Assembly: GCA_017935565.1 (NCBI GenBank)
Contig: JAGBHK010000042.1
Span: 33,789-97,788, forward strand
DNA: 64,000 bases
Origin: Lachnospiraceae bacterium
GTDB lineage: Bacteria > Bacillota > Clostridia > Lachnospirales > Lachnospiraceae
Direction of reading: 5' to 3'
In this document: positions 47,378-56,028 of the stretch, piece after piece
Layout: each line of letters opens with the position of its first letter
Numbering within the stretch: position 1 is the stretch's first letter
Notes under the pieces: model-generated
Seen by the model: only the letters and a program-made list of their open reading frames with translations
What the model was told of the DNA's origin: nothing
The model's database searches: none
Position numbers and translations under genes: made by a program

Positions 47378-47600
47378 GTGCTCGTCTTTTTCGGACGAGA
47401 CACTCGTAGGCTCAGCCTACTCGTGCGGCGTTGCCGCCTAATACATAGTTTTCGCCGAAAACTCCGTGCTCGTCTTTTTCGGACGAGACACTCGCAGGCA
47501 CAGCCTACTCGTGCGGCGTTGCCGCCTAATACGTAGATTCCGCCATAATCCCTCTTAAATGCGAGCATTTATCGGGATTTTGTCGAAATCTCCGTGCTCG
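47378..47600. repeat. Tandem 88-bp GC-rich hairpin repeat
   Basis: Two copies (47378-47465 and 47466-47553), nearly identical over the first 72 bp, plus a partial third beginning GTGCTCGTC at 47594. Each full copy contains hairpins CTCGTC/GACGAG, GTAGGC/GCCTAC and GCGGC/GCCGC in series. The unit is far richer in GC than its surroundings. It fills the 250-bp gap between the HAD gene and the AAA/DUF4143 gene and resembles REP/BIME-type elements. Confidence 0.8.
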
Positions 47601-47611
47601 TCCTCTTACGG

Positions 47612-48901
47612 TTACATGTTCCAAATAGAAAAAAGTGGGAGGTTTAGGATGCCGTTTGAGATTGACATTGTGTCTGTTGTTATTCGTACAGACATATTAT
47701 TCTTATAACGTTCCTTATAAACCTTCAAACTTTGCGCCTTCGTATTCTCTTCTAAATTTATCTCTATTGGAATTATGTTGTCTCCATCTTCAAATATGAA
47801 ATCTATTTTTGCTGTAGCCGATGATGTCCAATAATATATCTTTGATACATTTGGATTGTGTAACAATTCCTCAAATACATATTGAACCGCTAATGCTCCT
47901 TCAAAACGCTTCAAAATATCTGATTCTTCAAAATCATCCATTGTAAGCCCATACATAGATGACAACAAACCAATATCGGTTAAAAATAACTCGAAGGATT
48001 TTTTGTCTCTTCCTGCTTCTAATGGAGCCTTAGGTGTTGCCACTTTATACAATGGAGTAACATATTTTTCTTCAATCAAATATTTTACTGCATCCTGATA
48101 TTCTCTGGCGCGAGCTGTAATCTTTACTGAACCATACTGAAACTTTTTATTTTCCTGTGCAAGCTGCTTTGGTATACTTTCCCAAACTTGCTTGACTTTA
48201 CTTGAAAATGCTTTATTTTCAAGGTTTTCAAAATCATTGATATAACTAAAAATGATATTACTTTTCTCGGTTTCAGCCTCACTCAAACTATCAGTTTCAA
48301 CATATGTTTTAACAACGCTTGGCATACCCCCAATAAGCATATATGTTTTCAAATATTGCTTAATTCTAAGCAAGTATGTCTGGTCTATTTTCTTCTTGCT
48401 GTTCTCTTCAATAAGAGTACATAAATCGTCCTCTCCATTAACTCGCAAAAACTCACTAAAACTCAATGGATATAACGTTACAAAATCAACCGCATCATTT
48501 AAAAATGCATTGTTTTCTATAATGGAAAGCTCGTTTTTCATTGTTGTAAAACAAATATGATACTCTTTCAACTCTTTGCTAAGAAAATCAATAATATCTA
48601 TATAATTAGATATACTATCAATATTTTCTAAAATTACGAAAGTCTTTTCCGGTTCAATATTTTCACCACAAGTCACGCTCAGCATTTTAATTATTCGACT
48701 TTTCTCTAATTCACCCTCAAAAATAAAACGAACATATTCTTGAGTATTTAAATCAAAATACGCGGTATTATCATAAAAACCCATACCAAAATCATTCAAA
48801 GTCCAAGTTTTACCAACGCCTCTAGCGCCTGCCATAAAAAGCATTTTTCGATTTTTATTTTCTTTCCACTCTTCAAGCCATGTTAAAATCTCTCGATACA
48901 T
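47612..48901 (-). CDS. AAA_14/DUF4143 ATPase
   Basis: 429 residues. N-terminal AAA domain with P-loop MAGARGVGKTWTLNDFG and Walker B-like FVILENIDS, then YPLSFSEFL, a family signature. The C-terminal DUF4143 part has LIGGMP and a PD-(D/E)XK-like strand series (YYWTSSATAKIDFIFEDGDNIIPIEINLEE) as is common in this family. These proteins are widespread, often in many copies, with unknown function. Divergent from DUF4250. Confidence 0.9.
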   Translation of the reverse strand: MYREILTWLEEWKENKNRKMLFMAGARGVGKTWTLNDFGMGFYDNTAYFDLNTQEYVRFIFEGELEKSRIIKMLSVTCGENIEPEKTFVILENIDSISNYIDIIDFLSKELKEYHICFTTMKNELSIIENNAFLNDAVDFVTLYPLSFSEFLRVNGEDDLCTLIEENSKKKIDQTYLLRIKQYLKTYMLIGGMPSVVKTYVETDSLSEAETEKSNIIFSYINDFENLENKAFSSKVKQVWESIPKQLAQENKKFQYGSVKITARAREYQDAVKYLIEEKYVTPLYKVATPKAPLEAGRDKKSFELFLTDIGLLSSMYGLTMDDFEESDILKRFEGALAVQYVFEELLHNPNVSKIYYWTSSATAKIDFIFEDGDNIIPIEINLEENTKAQSLKVYKERYKNNMSVRITTDTMSISNGILNLPLFSIWNM

Positions 48902-48922
48902 ATTTCCTCCATACTATTGCTA

Positions 48923-48951
48923 TTGATTTTTATAATAAAGTATGGTAAAAA
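48923..48951 (+). promoter_or_regulatory. Promoter of the DUF4250 gene
   Basis: TTGATT (48923-48928), 17 bp, TAAAAA (48946-48951) preceded by TGG, 34 bp upstream of the ATG. Confidence 0.6.
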
Positions 48952-48985
48952 TGGGATGTTAAAAAACTAATCAAAGGAGTTTATT

Positions 48986-49162
48986 ATGTCAATCCCAAAT
49001 GACCCATTTATGCTTTTAAGTTATATCAACACACAACTTCGCGATTATTATAAAAATCTTGATGAATTATGTGAAGTTCTTGATATAGACAAAGCATACA
49101 TCAATAGCAAATTAAATTCAATCGACTATGAATACGACCAAACATTAAACAAATTCTGTTAG
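48986..49162 (+). CDS. DUF4250 small protein
   Basis: 58 residues: begins MSIPNDPFMLLSYINTQLRD, then YYKNLDELCEVLDIDKAYINSKL and NSIDYEYDQTLNKFC. This matches the DUF4250 family of short clostridial proteins. The middle looks like a helix-turn-helix-like pair of helices, but no function is established. Strong ribosome site AAAGGAG and a promoter upstream. The last four bases overlap the convergent GH13-like gene. Confidence 0.88.
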   Translation: MSIPNDPFMLLSYINTQLRDYYKNLDELCEVLDIDKAYINSKLNSIDYEYDQTLNKFC

Positions 49163-51006
49163 TCTTCAATAAACACTGCTACTGTACGTTCTTTCACTAA
49201 AACGGTTCGAGTATCTGTAAATGTGGCAGTGTCTGTCGAGAAGGCTAATTTCCATTTCTTGTCATTCTTCGTAACAGGCAAATTAAATTCTGCATCTTCC
49301 CAATACATATTAAATACCACATACATCTTGCCTTCGCCGACGTAGTCCTCATTGTACATAAATGCGAAGCATCTGCTTACATAGTTATAATCTGGTTTCC
49401 ATGGCAACTGACCATGTAAAGACAAATCAGGATTGCCTAACCCTTTATAATCTATCATTCTCGGCTCATTACTCATCATCAACATTTTATGATTTTTTCT
49501 AAAATCAATAAGCATTTTCACAAATTCAAAAAGGTCTGCATTCGCTTTTAAATCATTCCAGTTAATGTATGAAATAGCATTATCCTGACAATATGGATTG
49601 TTATTACCTTTAGTTGTATGTCCCATTTCATCCCCTGCATAAATCATAGGAGTTCCCTGGCTAAGAAGAAGGAATGCAAATGCATTTTTCATCTGTTTTC
49701 TTCGAAGTTCAATAACTTTCCTTTTCTTAGTAACACCTTCGACACCACAATTCCAGCTAAAGTTATATTCTGTTCCATCCATATTATTTTCACCATTTTC
49801 TTCATTATGTTTACGTTCATACGAAACCATATCCATAACTGAAAATGTATTGTGATTTGCAATGTAATGAATTATTCCCGCATCGCCTCTGCACTCTTTG
49901 ATTTTGCAGCTCATATCATAAACTTGGCCTTCATCACTCTTTAAAAATTTTCTTGCTGTAATCAAGAAACTGTCATTAATTACTGCATAACGTTTTTCAT
50001 TGCCATTTTTCTCGGCATAATCATTTATTATATTCCAATTATCCCCTATAATCTTAATTCCAGATAATATAGGGTCATTTTTAATCATATTAATCGGAGC
50101 AACGTCAAAATTAACGCTTACACCATCAATCTTGTATTCCATAACCCAATGTCTCAAGCAATCAACGATTAAGTAAGGGCTTGTGCCTCCTGCAAAATAA
50201 AATTCCATAAACACCTGTGTGCCATTTTTATGGAATTCCTTGACCATAGTCTTAAACTCATCCGCCACAGACATTTTTCCAGTGCAATAAGCACTTTTTG
50301 GAGCCAAATAATTTCCAGCCGTATATCCCCAGAAATTAATCTCATTACCAGTTTCGTAGGCGCCAATATTTTCTGTAACTTCCATGTTTGCTGGCATACC
50401 GATAACATTGCTTACTTTTGATTTATATTTAATTTCATTAAATTCGTAAGATGGCATTAATAAAACTGCATTAATTCCAAGTTCTTTGAGATATGGTATT
50501 TTCTCTACAACACCTAAAAATGTACCTTTGTCCTTCACCTTAGACATCTTGTTCATCGTAAATCCACGAACATGCAATTTATATATTATAGTTTCGTCTA
50601 ACGAAATATTTAAAGGTCTTGTATTTTCCCAATCATAACCATTTTCATAAACAGAATAAGTTATATCGGACTTTTCGCTCCAGTTTTCTTTGCCATTAAT
50701 CACTTTTGCGTATTCATCCTCATATAGTTTATCATTTTCCAAAAATCCATAATCAAACTCACTAGGGCTCATATTGCTAATGCACATGGCAAAAACATTT
50801 CCATATAACATATCTTCTGTAAATTCAATTTTAGACATAATGTTGGTTGTGCCCTTTTCAAAGAGAACTAACTCGTATTTTTTAGTCTTATCTCCTGCAA
50901 GAGCAAAATTAACTCCACCTAAATTCACAGAAACGCCCATAGGCATTGGCTTTCCTGCACTAATATTTATTTTTTTGTCTAATTTATTTATATCAATAAC
51001 CTTCAT
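49159..51006 (-). CDS. Glycogen-debranching-like GH13 protein with degenerate active site
   Basis: 615 residues. N-terminal CBM48-like region (about 15-95), a GH13 barrel related to GlgX/isoamylase (FLGVVEKIPYLKELGINAVLLMP; MIYAGDEMGHTTKGNNNPYCQDN) and a C-terminal beta domain. The catalytic positions are altered: region I DVVxNH is replaced by VFMEFYFAGG (265-274) with about 40 residues missing before DCLRHWV; region II reads DGVSVNFD (294-301), losing the invariant Arg; region III Glu is Asp322 (IIGDNW); region IV HD is His385-Asn386. The frame is open and codon use normal, so this is a probable pseudoenzyme, perhaps a glycogen-binding or regulatory protein, rather than a pseudogene. Confidence 0.85.
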   Translation of the reverse strand: MKVIDINKLDKKINISAGKPMPMGVSVNLGGVNFALAGDKTKKYELVLFEKGTTNIMSKIEFTEDMLYGNVFAMCISNMSPSEFDYGFLENDKLYEDEYAKVINGKENWSEKSDITYSVYENGYDWENTRPLNISLDETIIYKLHVRGFTMNKMSKVKDKGTFLGVVEKIPYLKELGINAVLLMPSYEFNEIKYKSKVSNVIGMPANMEVTENIGAYETGNEINFWGYTAGNYLAPKSAYCTGKMSVADEFKTMVKEFHKNGTQVFMEFYFAGGTSPYLIVDCLRHWVMEYKIDGVSVNFDVAPINMIKNDPILSGIKIIGDNWNIINDYAEKNGNEKRYAVINDSFLITARKFLKSDEGQVYDMSCKIKECRGDAGIIHYIANHNTFSVMDMVSYERKHNEENGENNMDGTEYNFSWNCGVEGVTKKRKVIELRRKQMKNAFAFLLLSQGTPMIYAGDEMGHTTKGNNNPYCQDNAISYINWNDLKANADLFEFVKMLIDFRKNHKMLMMSNEPRMIDYKGLGNPDLSLHGQLPWKPDYNYVSRCFAFMYNEDYVGEGKMYVVFNMYWEDAEFNLPVTKNDKKWKLAFSTDTATFTDTRTVLVKERTVAVFIED

Positions 51007-51111
51007 GAAATATTTTCCTTTCTAGCCAATAGAAATGCTTATCACAAACTTCAAATCAATCGTCATATAGACTTATTATATATGAAAATTTATATAATAA
51101 CAAGAAAAAAC

Positions 51112-51139
51112 TTGCAAATTCTCCTATTTAATGTAAAAT
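51112..51139 (+). promoter_or_regulatory. Promoter of the ABC-F gene
   Basis: TTGCAA (51112-51117), 16 bp, TAAAAT (51134-51139), 61 bp upstream of the ATG. Confidence 0.65.
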
Positions 51140-51200
51140 ATATAATGCGTTGAAATGCGCAAAGATATGTATTAAAATTTTGAAAGGTTAGGATTAAGTA

Positions 51201-52829
51201 ATGATTAGCGCAAATAATGTAACTTTACGACTTGGAAAAAAGGCTTTATTCGAAGATGTAAATATCAAATTTACTGAAGGTAACTGTTATGGTCTTATCG
51301 GTGCAAATGGTGCTGGTAAGTCTACATTCCTTAAAATTCTTTCTGGAGAATTAGAGCCAACAAATGGTGATATCGTTATCACTCCAGGACAAAGATTGTC
51401 TTTCTTAAAGCAGGACCACTTCAAATATGATGAATATCCTGTTTTAGATACAGTAATTATGGGTAATGCCCGTCTTTACGAAATCATGAAAGAAAAGGAA
51501 GCCCTTTATGCAAAAGAAGATTTTTCAGATGAAGATGGTATCCGTGCAAGCGAACTTGAAGGTGAATTTGCAACAATGAACGGATGGGAAGCTGAATCTG
51601 ATGCTGCTACTTTACTTAATGGTTTAGGTATAGAAACAGATCTTCATTACAAACTTTTGAAAGAACTTCGTGGTAGTGAAAAGGTTAAGGTTCTCCTTGC
51701 TCAGGCACTTTTTGGTAACCCTGACATCTTACTTTTAGACGAACCTACAAACCACTTGGATTTAGATGCTATCGCATGGCTTGAAGAGTTCCTTATTAAC
51801 TTTGAAAATACTGTTATCGTAGTTTCCCACGACAGATATTTCTTGAATAAGGTTTGTACACACACAGCAGACATTGACTATGCAAAGATTCAGCTTTACG
51901 CTGGTAACTACGACTTCTGGTATGAATCAAGCCAGTTAATCGTTAAGCAGATGAAGGAAGCTAATAAGAAGAAGGAAGAAAAGATTAAAGAATTACAAGA
52001 CTTCATTCAGAGATTTAGTGCCAATGCTTCTAAATCAAAGCAGGCTACTTCTAGAAAGAGAGCTCTTGAAAAAATCGAACTTGATGAAATCAAGCCATCA
52101 AGCAGAAAATATCCTTACATTGACTTTAGACCAAATAGAGAAATCGGTAACGAAGTTCTTACAGTTGAAGGTATTTCAAAGACTGTTGACGGCGTTAAGG
52201 TTCTCGACAATGTTTCATTTATCGTAAATAGAGATGATAAGATTGCTTTCGTTGGTGCAAATGAAATTGCTAAAACAACATTGTTCAAGATTCTTGCTGG
52301 TGAAATGGAACCAGACGAAGGAAATTATAAGTGGGGTATCACAACTACTCAGGCTTATTTCCCTAAGGATAATACAAAGGATTTCGATTGTGATGACTCA
52401 ATCGCAGATTGGCTTACACAGTTTTCTGAAATCAAGGATGCTACTTATGTTCGTGGTTTCCTTGGAAGAATGTTATTTGCTGGTGAAGACGGAATCAAGA
52501 AAGTACGCGTATTATCAGGTGGTGAAAAGGTAAGAGTTATGCTTTCTAAGATGATGATTTCAGGTGCAAATGTACTCATCCTCGATGAGCCTACAAACCA
52601 CCTTGACATGGAATCAATCACAGCCCTCAACAACGGACTTATTAAATTCCCAGGTGTAGCACTTTTTGCTTCACATGACCATCAGTTTGTACAGACAACA
52701 GCTAACAGAATCATGGAAATCATCAATGGACAGTTAATCGATAAGATTACAACATACGATGAATACCTTGAAAGCGATGAAATGGCAAGAAAACGTCAGG
52801 TCTATACAAACGACGAGATTGATAACTAA
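51201..52829 (+). CDS. ABC-F family ATPase (YbiT/YkpA-like)
   Basis: 542 residues, two ABC domains, no membrane part; ABC-F proteins act on the ribosome. Domain 1: Walker A GANGAGKS (34-41), signature LRGSEKV (degenerate), Walker B ILLLDEPTNHLD. A charged linker (about 245-300) is the P-site-tRNA-interaction motif. Domain 2: Walker A reads GANEIAKT (352-359), lacking the Gly before Lys, then LSGGEKVRV and VLILDEPTNHLD. I believe the second variation recurs in this subfamily, so it is probably not a defect. Probably a housekeeping translation factor rather than a resistance protein, as there is no resistance context. Confidence 0.9.
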   Translation: MISANNVTLRLGKKALFEDVNIKFTEGNCYGLIGANGAGKSTFLKILSGELEPTNGDIVITPGQRLSFLKQDHFKYDEYPVLDTVIMGNARLYEIMKEKEALYAKEDFSDEDGIRASELEGEFATMNGWEAESDAATLLNGLGIETDLHYKLLKELRGSEKVKVLLAQALFGNPDILLLDEPTNHLDLDAIAWLEEFLINFENTVIVVSHDRYFLNKVCTHTADIDYAKIQLYAGNYDFWYESSQLIVKQMKEANKKKEEKIKELQDFIQRFSANASKSKQATSRKRALEKIELDEIKPSSRKYPYIDFRPNREIGNEVLTVEGISKTVDGVKVLDNVSFIVNRDDKIAFVGANEIAKTTLFKILAGEMEPDEGNYKWGITTTQAYFPKDNTKDFDCDDSIADWLTQFSEIKDATYVRGFLGRMLFAGEDGIKKVRVLSGGEKVRVMLSKMMISGANVLILDEPTNHLDMESITALNNGLIKFPGVALFASHDHQFVQTTANRIMEIINGQLIDKITTYDEYLESDEMARKRQVYTNDEIDN

Positions 52830-52839
52830 TATATGTAAC

Positions 52840-52879
52840 AAAAAATCAGGGTTATTTAAACCAATAGCCCTGATTTTTT
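52840..52879. terminator. Bidirectional terminator
   Basis: Stem AAAAAATCAGGG with exact complement CCCTGATTTTTT around a 16-nt loop, 10 bp after the ABC-F stop and before the convergent lipoprotein stop; T-run in both directions. Confidence 0.85.
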
Positions 52880-52887
52880 ATTATAAT

Positions 52888-53964
52888 TTATTCCATTATA
52901 CCTAATTTCTTCCCTAAACACCAGTTTTCATTATAACTATGAACTATATTAGTGTTTTGAACAACCTCAAAAATCTCAATTTTATCATCATTCTTTTTTA
53001 TGGTAATATATTCTATATCTTTACAACAATCTATTTCAGATACTTTCTTTGACTCAACAAATTCCAATCCGTCATCTTTAATAACATATTTTTCAATAAG
53101 TCCTTTACCAAATCCAGTTATTTCATTAGGATAACCAAGACAATCTTCATTTGTCAAAACATACATATTAGTATTCTCTTTGCTTTCTATAAACTCAATT
53201 CTTGTAATATATAATGGATTAAATGCTTTGTTTTTTAACGTTCCAACCAATTCTTCGCCCTTAAATATACCAAGATATGTGCTTTTCGAAGAAACCATAT
53301 AATAGATCCAATATCCATCCTTTATATTTGTGTTAGTTGATACATCATAAATGATATACTCTCTCTTGTCATCTTCAGATATATCTAATTTTTTGCACAT
53401 TACTTCTCTTACAGTATCATAATCCAACAATTCGTTGATTTCTTGATTCCCCATAAAACAATGTAAAGCTATATAATTTGATATATTATCACCTTGTAAC
53501 ATTTTTTCTTCCCAACGTAATTGTACGTAAAAATTATATGTCTTATCGTATATCCTTATGCTAGGTTGTTCCTTATCCTCCCATAAGACTATATATTTTT
53601 CTTTCAATAAATCCACATAATTATTCCATTCTTCTAATGTTACCCCTGAAAAAACAAGTTCATTAATCATTTTAACATTTTTTTCGTGTTTTGCTCCTAA
53701 CGGTGCTGGAATTGGTAAAACTACATCTTCACTCCATTCATACAACGGTGCTGATGTATACTCATCCGTATATTTTATAATAGAATTATATACAAAAGGA
53801 GAAACATCTGATAACTCTTTATATTTGAACGAAAATTCATATTTAACAGAATTTTTATCATCATTAGTATTACTCTTTTCACCATTATCTTCTACTTTCG
53901 CACAACCAAACAAGAAAGCACATAAGATTATAGTTAATACAATATAATTATATTTATTATTCAT
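52888..53964 (-). CDS. Lipoprotein encoded behind the DNRLRE protein
   Basis: 358 residues. Lipobox FLFGC near residue 20, then a polar spacer and a mixed alpha/beta soluble domain. I do not recognise a family. The start at 53964 follows AGGAGG by seven bases and lies 11 bp after the DNRLRE gene stop; a longer frame upstream overlaps that gene. The lipid anchor and tight coupling to a secreted Cys/His-domain protein suggest a surface partner or immunity-type protein; this is inference. Confidence 0.75.
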   Translation of the reverse strand: MNNKYNYIVLTIILCAFLFGCAKVEDNGEKSNTNDDKNSVKYEFSFKYKELSDVSPFVYNSIIKYTDEYTSAPLYEWSEDVVLPIPAPLGAKHEKNVKMINELVFSGVTLEEWNNYVDLLKEKYIVLWEDKEQPSIRIYDKTYNFYVQLRWEEKMLQGDNISNYIALHCFMGNQEINELLDYDTVREVMCKKLDISEDDKREYIIYDVSTNTNIKDGYWIYYMVSSKSTYLGIFKGEELVGTLKNKAFNPLYITRIEFIESKENTNMYVLTNEDCLGYPNEITGFGKGLIEKYVIKDDGLEFVESKKVSEIDCCKDIEYITIKKNDDKIEIFEVVQNTNIVHSYNENWCLGKKLGIME

Positions 53965-53975
53965 ATAGTAACCTC

Positions 53976-55883
53976 CTATCCGACTTCGATAACTAAAAAC
54001 ATAGTTTGGCTCGTATATGCAGAATTCCAATTCACTGAAAGATTTGGATCATAATACGATGGTTCAGTTGCTGGGTAATATGAATTCTTTTCCGTCCATC
54101 TACCATCATTTATTTGAACCTTAAAGTGATAATTACTGTTATTTCCAACTCTAATTGCAACTAAATATTGATTAAATTCTAATTTATAACTTCTCCAATC
54201 ACCAGTAAATTTTTTTACAACAGTTCGTCTTGCAACACTATTATTTATATATTCCTCTACATCATTTGCAAAATGATATATATAGTTTGTATTTGGATTA
54301 AAACCTTGTCCAATATCTATTGTATTATCAACACCCATCGCATACCCGAAACAATTCGGCGTATACATTCCACCACTGTATTCCTCGCCTATTAAATTAT
54401 CCAAATATATCCATGTAAACGCCCCAGTATTATCAATATACGTCATACTAAAAGTTGGTTGATAATTCGCTCTTTCATACGATGCAAAAGTCTTACTTTG
54501 TACAGTTGTCTCATTTGCCGCCTTGAAAATCAAGCCACACCCTCTTTTTGTACTACTGTTTATCCATTCTTTTACCGCCACTGTAATATCAAATGAATAT
54601 ACATGAGATTTGTTAACTCCATTAGCATACGATACCGTTTGTGTATCATAAATTTCACCTACATATGAATTATTTACAAAACCTGACATTGATGCTGTAT
54701 TCTCTGACCAACCGGGGCTACCTGTAAACTGTCTGCACTCAATGACCATAGCATTCGATTCACACATTATGTCTCTTAGTGTAACAGTTGCACTCTGCAC
54801 CTCAATTGATGAACAAATAGAACTTGTAACTGACGGTATTCTCATCAACACTCTAGATATACCATTTTCTGTATTGCTTCTATTTCCAACAAACAAAGAG
54901 CCCGAAGATCCTGCCGATGTAGATGTCGAATTAATAGTTACGTCTTCTATTCCAGTACTACTATTATTTCTATTCACATTATAAGTATATGTCGGATCAA
55001 TAATAACTGGATATTCTGTATCATCATCTAGCAAAAACTCTTTATTTGGTATTACTTCAACAGTCCACGTTCCATCACTATTCTCATAATAATTCATATC
55101 TGAATTTGCATCAAATTTATTATTTGCATCAATCATATATATAGGCTCTATCAACCCTATATTTTCTCCATCACTTGAATAAATATATAAACAATCGTCA
55201 TCTAATGTGTTTATATATCCGTCCCCGATATCATAAACAAATGTGTATTTTTCTTTATAATTATACTTTTCCAGTACTATTTCTTCTTTTACACCGTTTA
55301 ATGTAGGCGTATATATTAGTTTTGTACCTTCACCATAAGCATCCTCGTATATAGCCTTATTGCCATCAACCTTAATCTCTCCTAACTTATTATCAGCAGG
55401 ATACATCTTTATGCTATGTCCATCATTTTCAGCAATAATCCCGTCACTAATTTTGTCTGGAAAATCAATATTTACAATATTATTCCCATTCGAATATGTA
55501 TAGCCTTTTTTCGTGTTTTTTGTAGTTATCTTTTCAATCCCTACATCTATGTCCTTAATTGTTCCGTCCAACTCAACATATTTTACGTTTTGGTCATACA
55601 CATACATTGTATAACTACCATCTTCATTTTGAAAAACGACTTCATCCAGACCCTTTTCTTTATCCTTCTGACGTTTTACATGCTTATTTTTCACAGCTTC
55701 GTTGTAATTCATTACTGATGGAACTTCTTCTTTGCTTAAAATATGCTTATCTTTCTCCTCATCAGTTTTTTCTGCAACAAATTTTTCCTCTTTTGCAAAC
55801 ACTATTTGAACATTTATTGCAAAAGAATTTGCAACTAGTAACAATGCTAAAACAACAGTTATGATTTTTTTCAATACTCTCAT
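53976..55883 (-). CDS. Secreted DNRLRE-domain protein with a Cys/His C-terminal domain
   Basis: 635 residues. Signal peptide (1-30), a DNRLRE-associated N-terminal region (about 80-295) ending in LLDDDTEYPVIIDPTYTYN, the DNRLRE beta-sandwich (about 310-485: FVGNRSNTENGISRVLMRIP, QSATVTLRDIMC, WSENTASMSG, FDITVAVKEWINSS), and a C-terminal domain (about 490-635). This last part has NCFGYAMG (Cys511) and SNYHFKVQINDGRWTEKNS (His587), reminiscent of papain/NlpC-like peptidases found at the end of RHS/DNRLRE toxins. No Rhs repeats here. It is followed by a lipoprotein gene. Confidence 0.8.
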   Translation of the reverse strand: MRVLKKIITVVLALLLVANSFAINVQIVFAKEEKFVAEKTDEEKDKHILSKEEVPSVMNYNEAVKNKHVKRQKDKEKGLDEVVFQNEDGSYTMYVYDQNVKYVELDGTIKDIDVGIEKITTKNTKKGYTYSNGNNIVNIDFPDKISDGIIAENDGHSIKMYPADNKLGEIKVDGNKAIYEDAYGEGTKLIYTPTLNGVKEEIVLEKYNYKEKYTFVYDIGDGYINTLDDDCLYIYSSDGENIGLIEPIYMIDANNKFDANSDMNYYENSDGTWTVEVIPNKEFLLDDDTEYPVIIDPTYTYNVNRNNSSTGIEDVTINSTSTSAGSSGSLFVGNRSNTENGISRVLMRIPSVTSSICSSIEVQSATVTLRDIMCESNAMVIECRQFTGSPGWSENTASMSGFVNNSYVGEIYDTQTVSYANGVNKSHVYSFDITVAVKEWINSSTKRGCGLIFKAANETTVQSKTFASYERANYQPTFSMTYIDNTGAFTWIYLDNLIGEEYSGGMYTPNCFGYAMGVDNTIDIGQGFNPNTNYIYHFANDVEEYINNSVARRTVVKKFTGDWRSYKLEFNQYLVAIRVGNNSNYHFKVQINDGRWTEKNSYYPATEPSYYDPNLSVNWNSAYTSQTMFLVIEVG

Positions 55884-56028
55884 TTATATTCCTCCTAAAA
55901 AATATCACGAAACCTATGTTACAATCTCAGTATAACACACTATATATAACTATGTCAATGCCTTTTCCCAAGTATGCCTCTCACAGCACGTTTGGACATT
56001 TTAACGACCAGTTTGGAATATTTTTATA

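Noticed and set aside
47338-47568. 76-residue minus-strand reading frame
   Set aside because: It lies almost wholly in the GC-rich hairpin repeats, has Arg/Cys-rich content typical of translated repeats, and overlaps the HAD start.
49159-51006. Treating the GH13-like gene as a pseudogene
   Set aside because: The frame is open over 615 codons with normal composition and conserved non-catalytic blocks; a pseudoenzyme is more likely.
51201-52829. Antibiotic-resistance ABC-F protein
   Set aside because: The architecture is of the YbiT/YkpA housekeeping type and no leader peptide or resistance context is visible.
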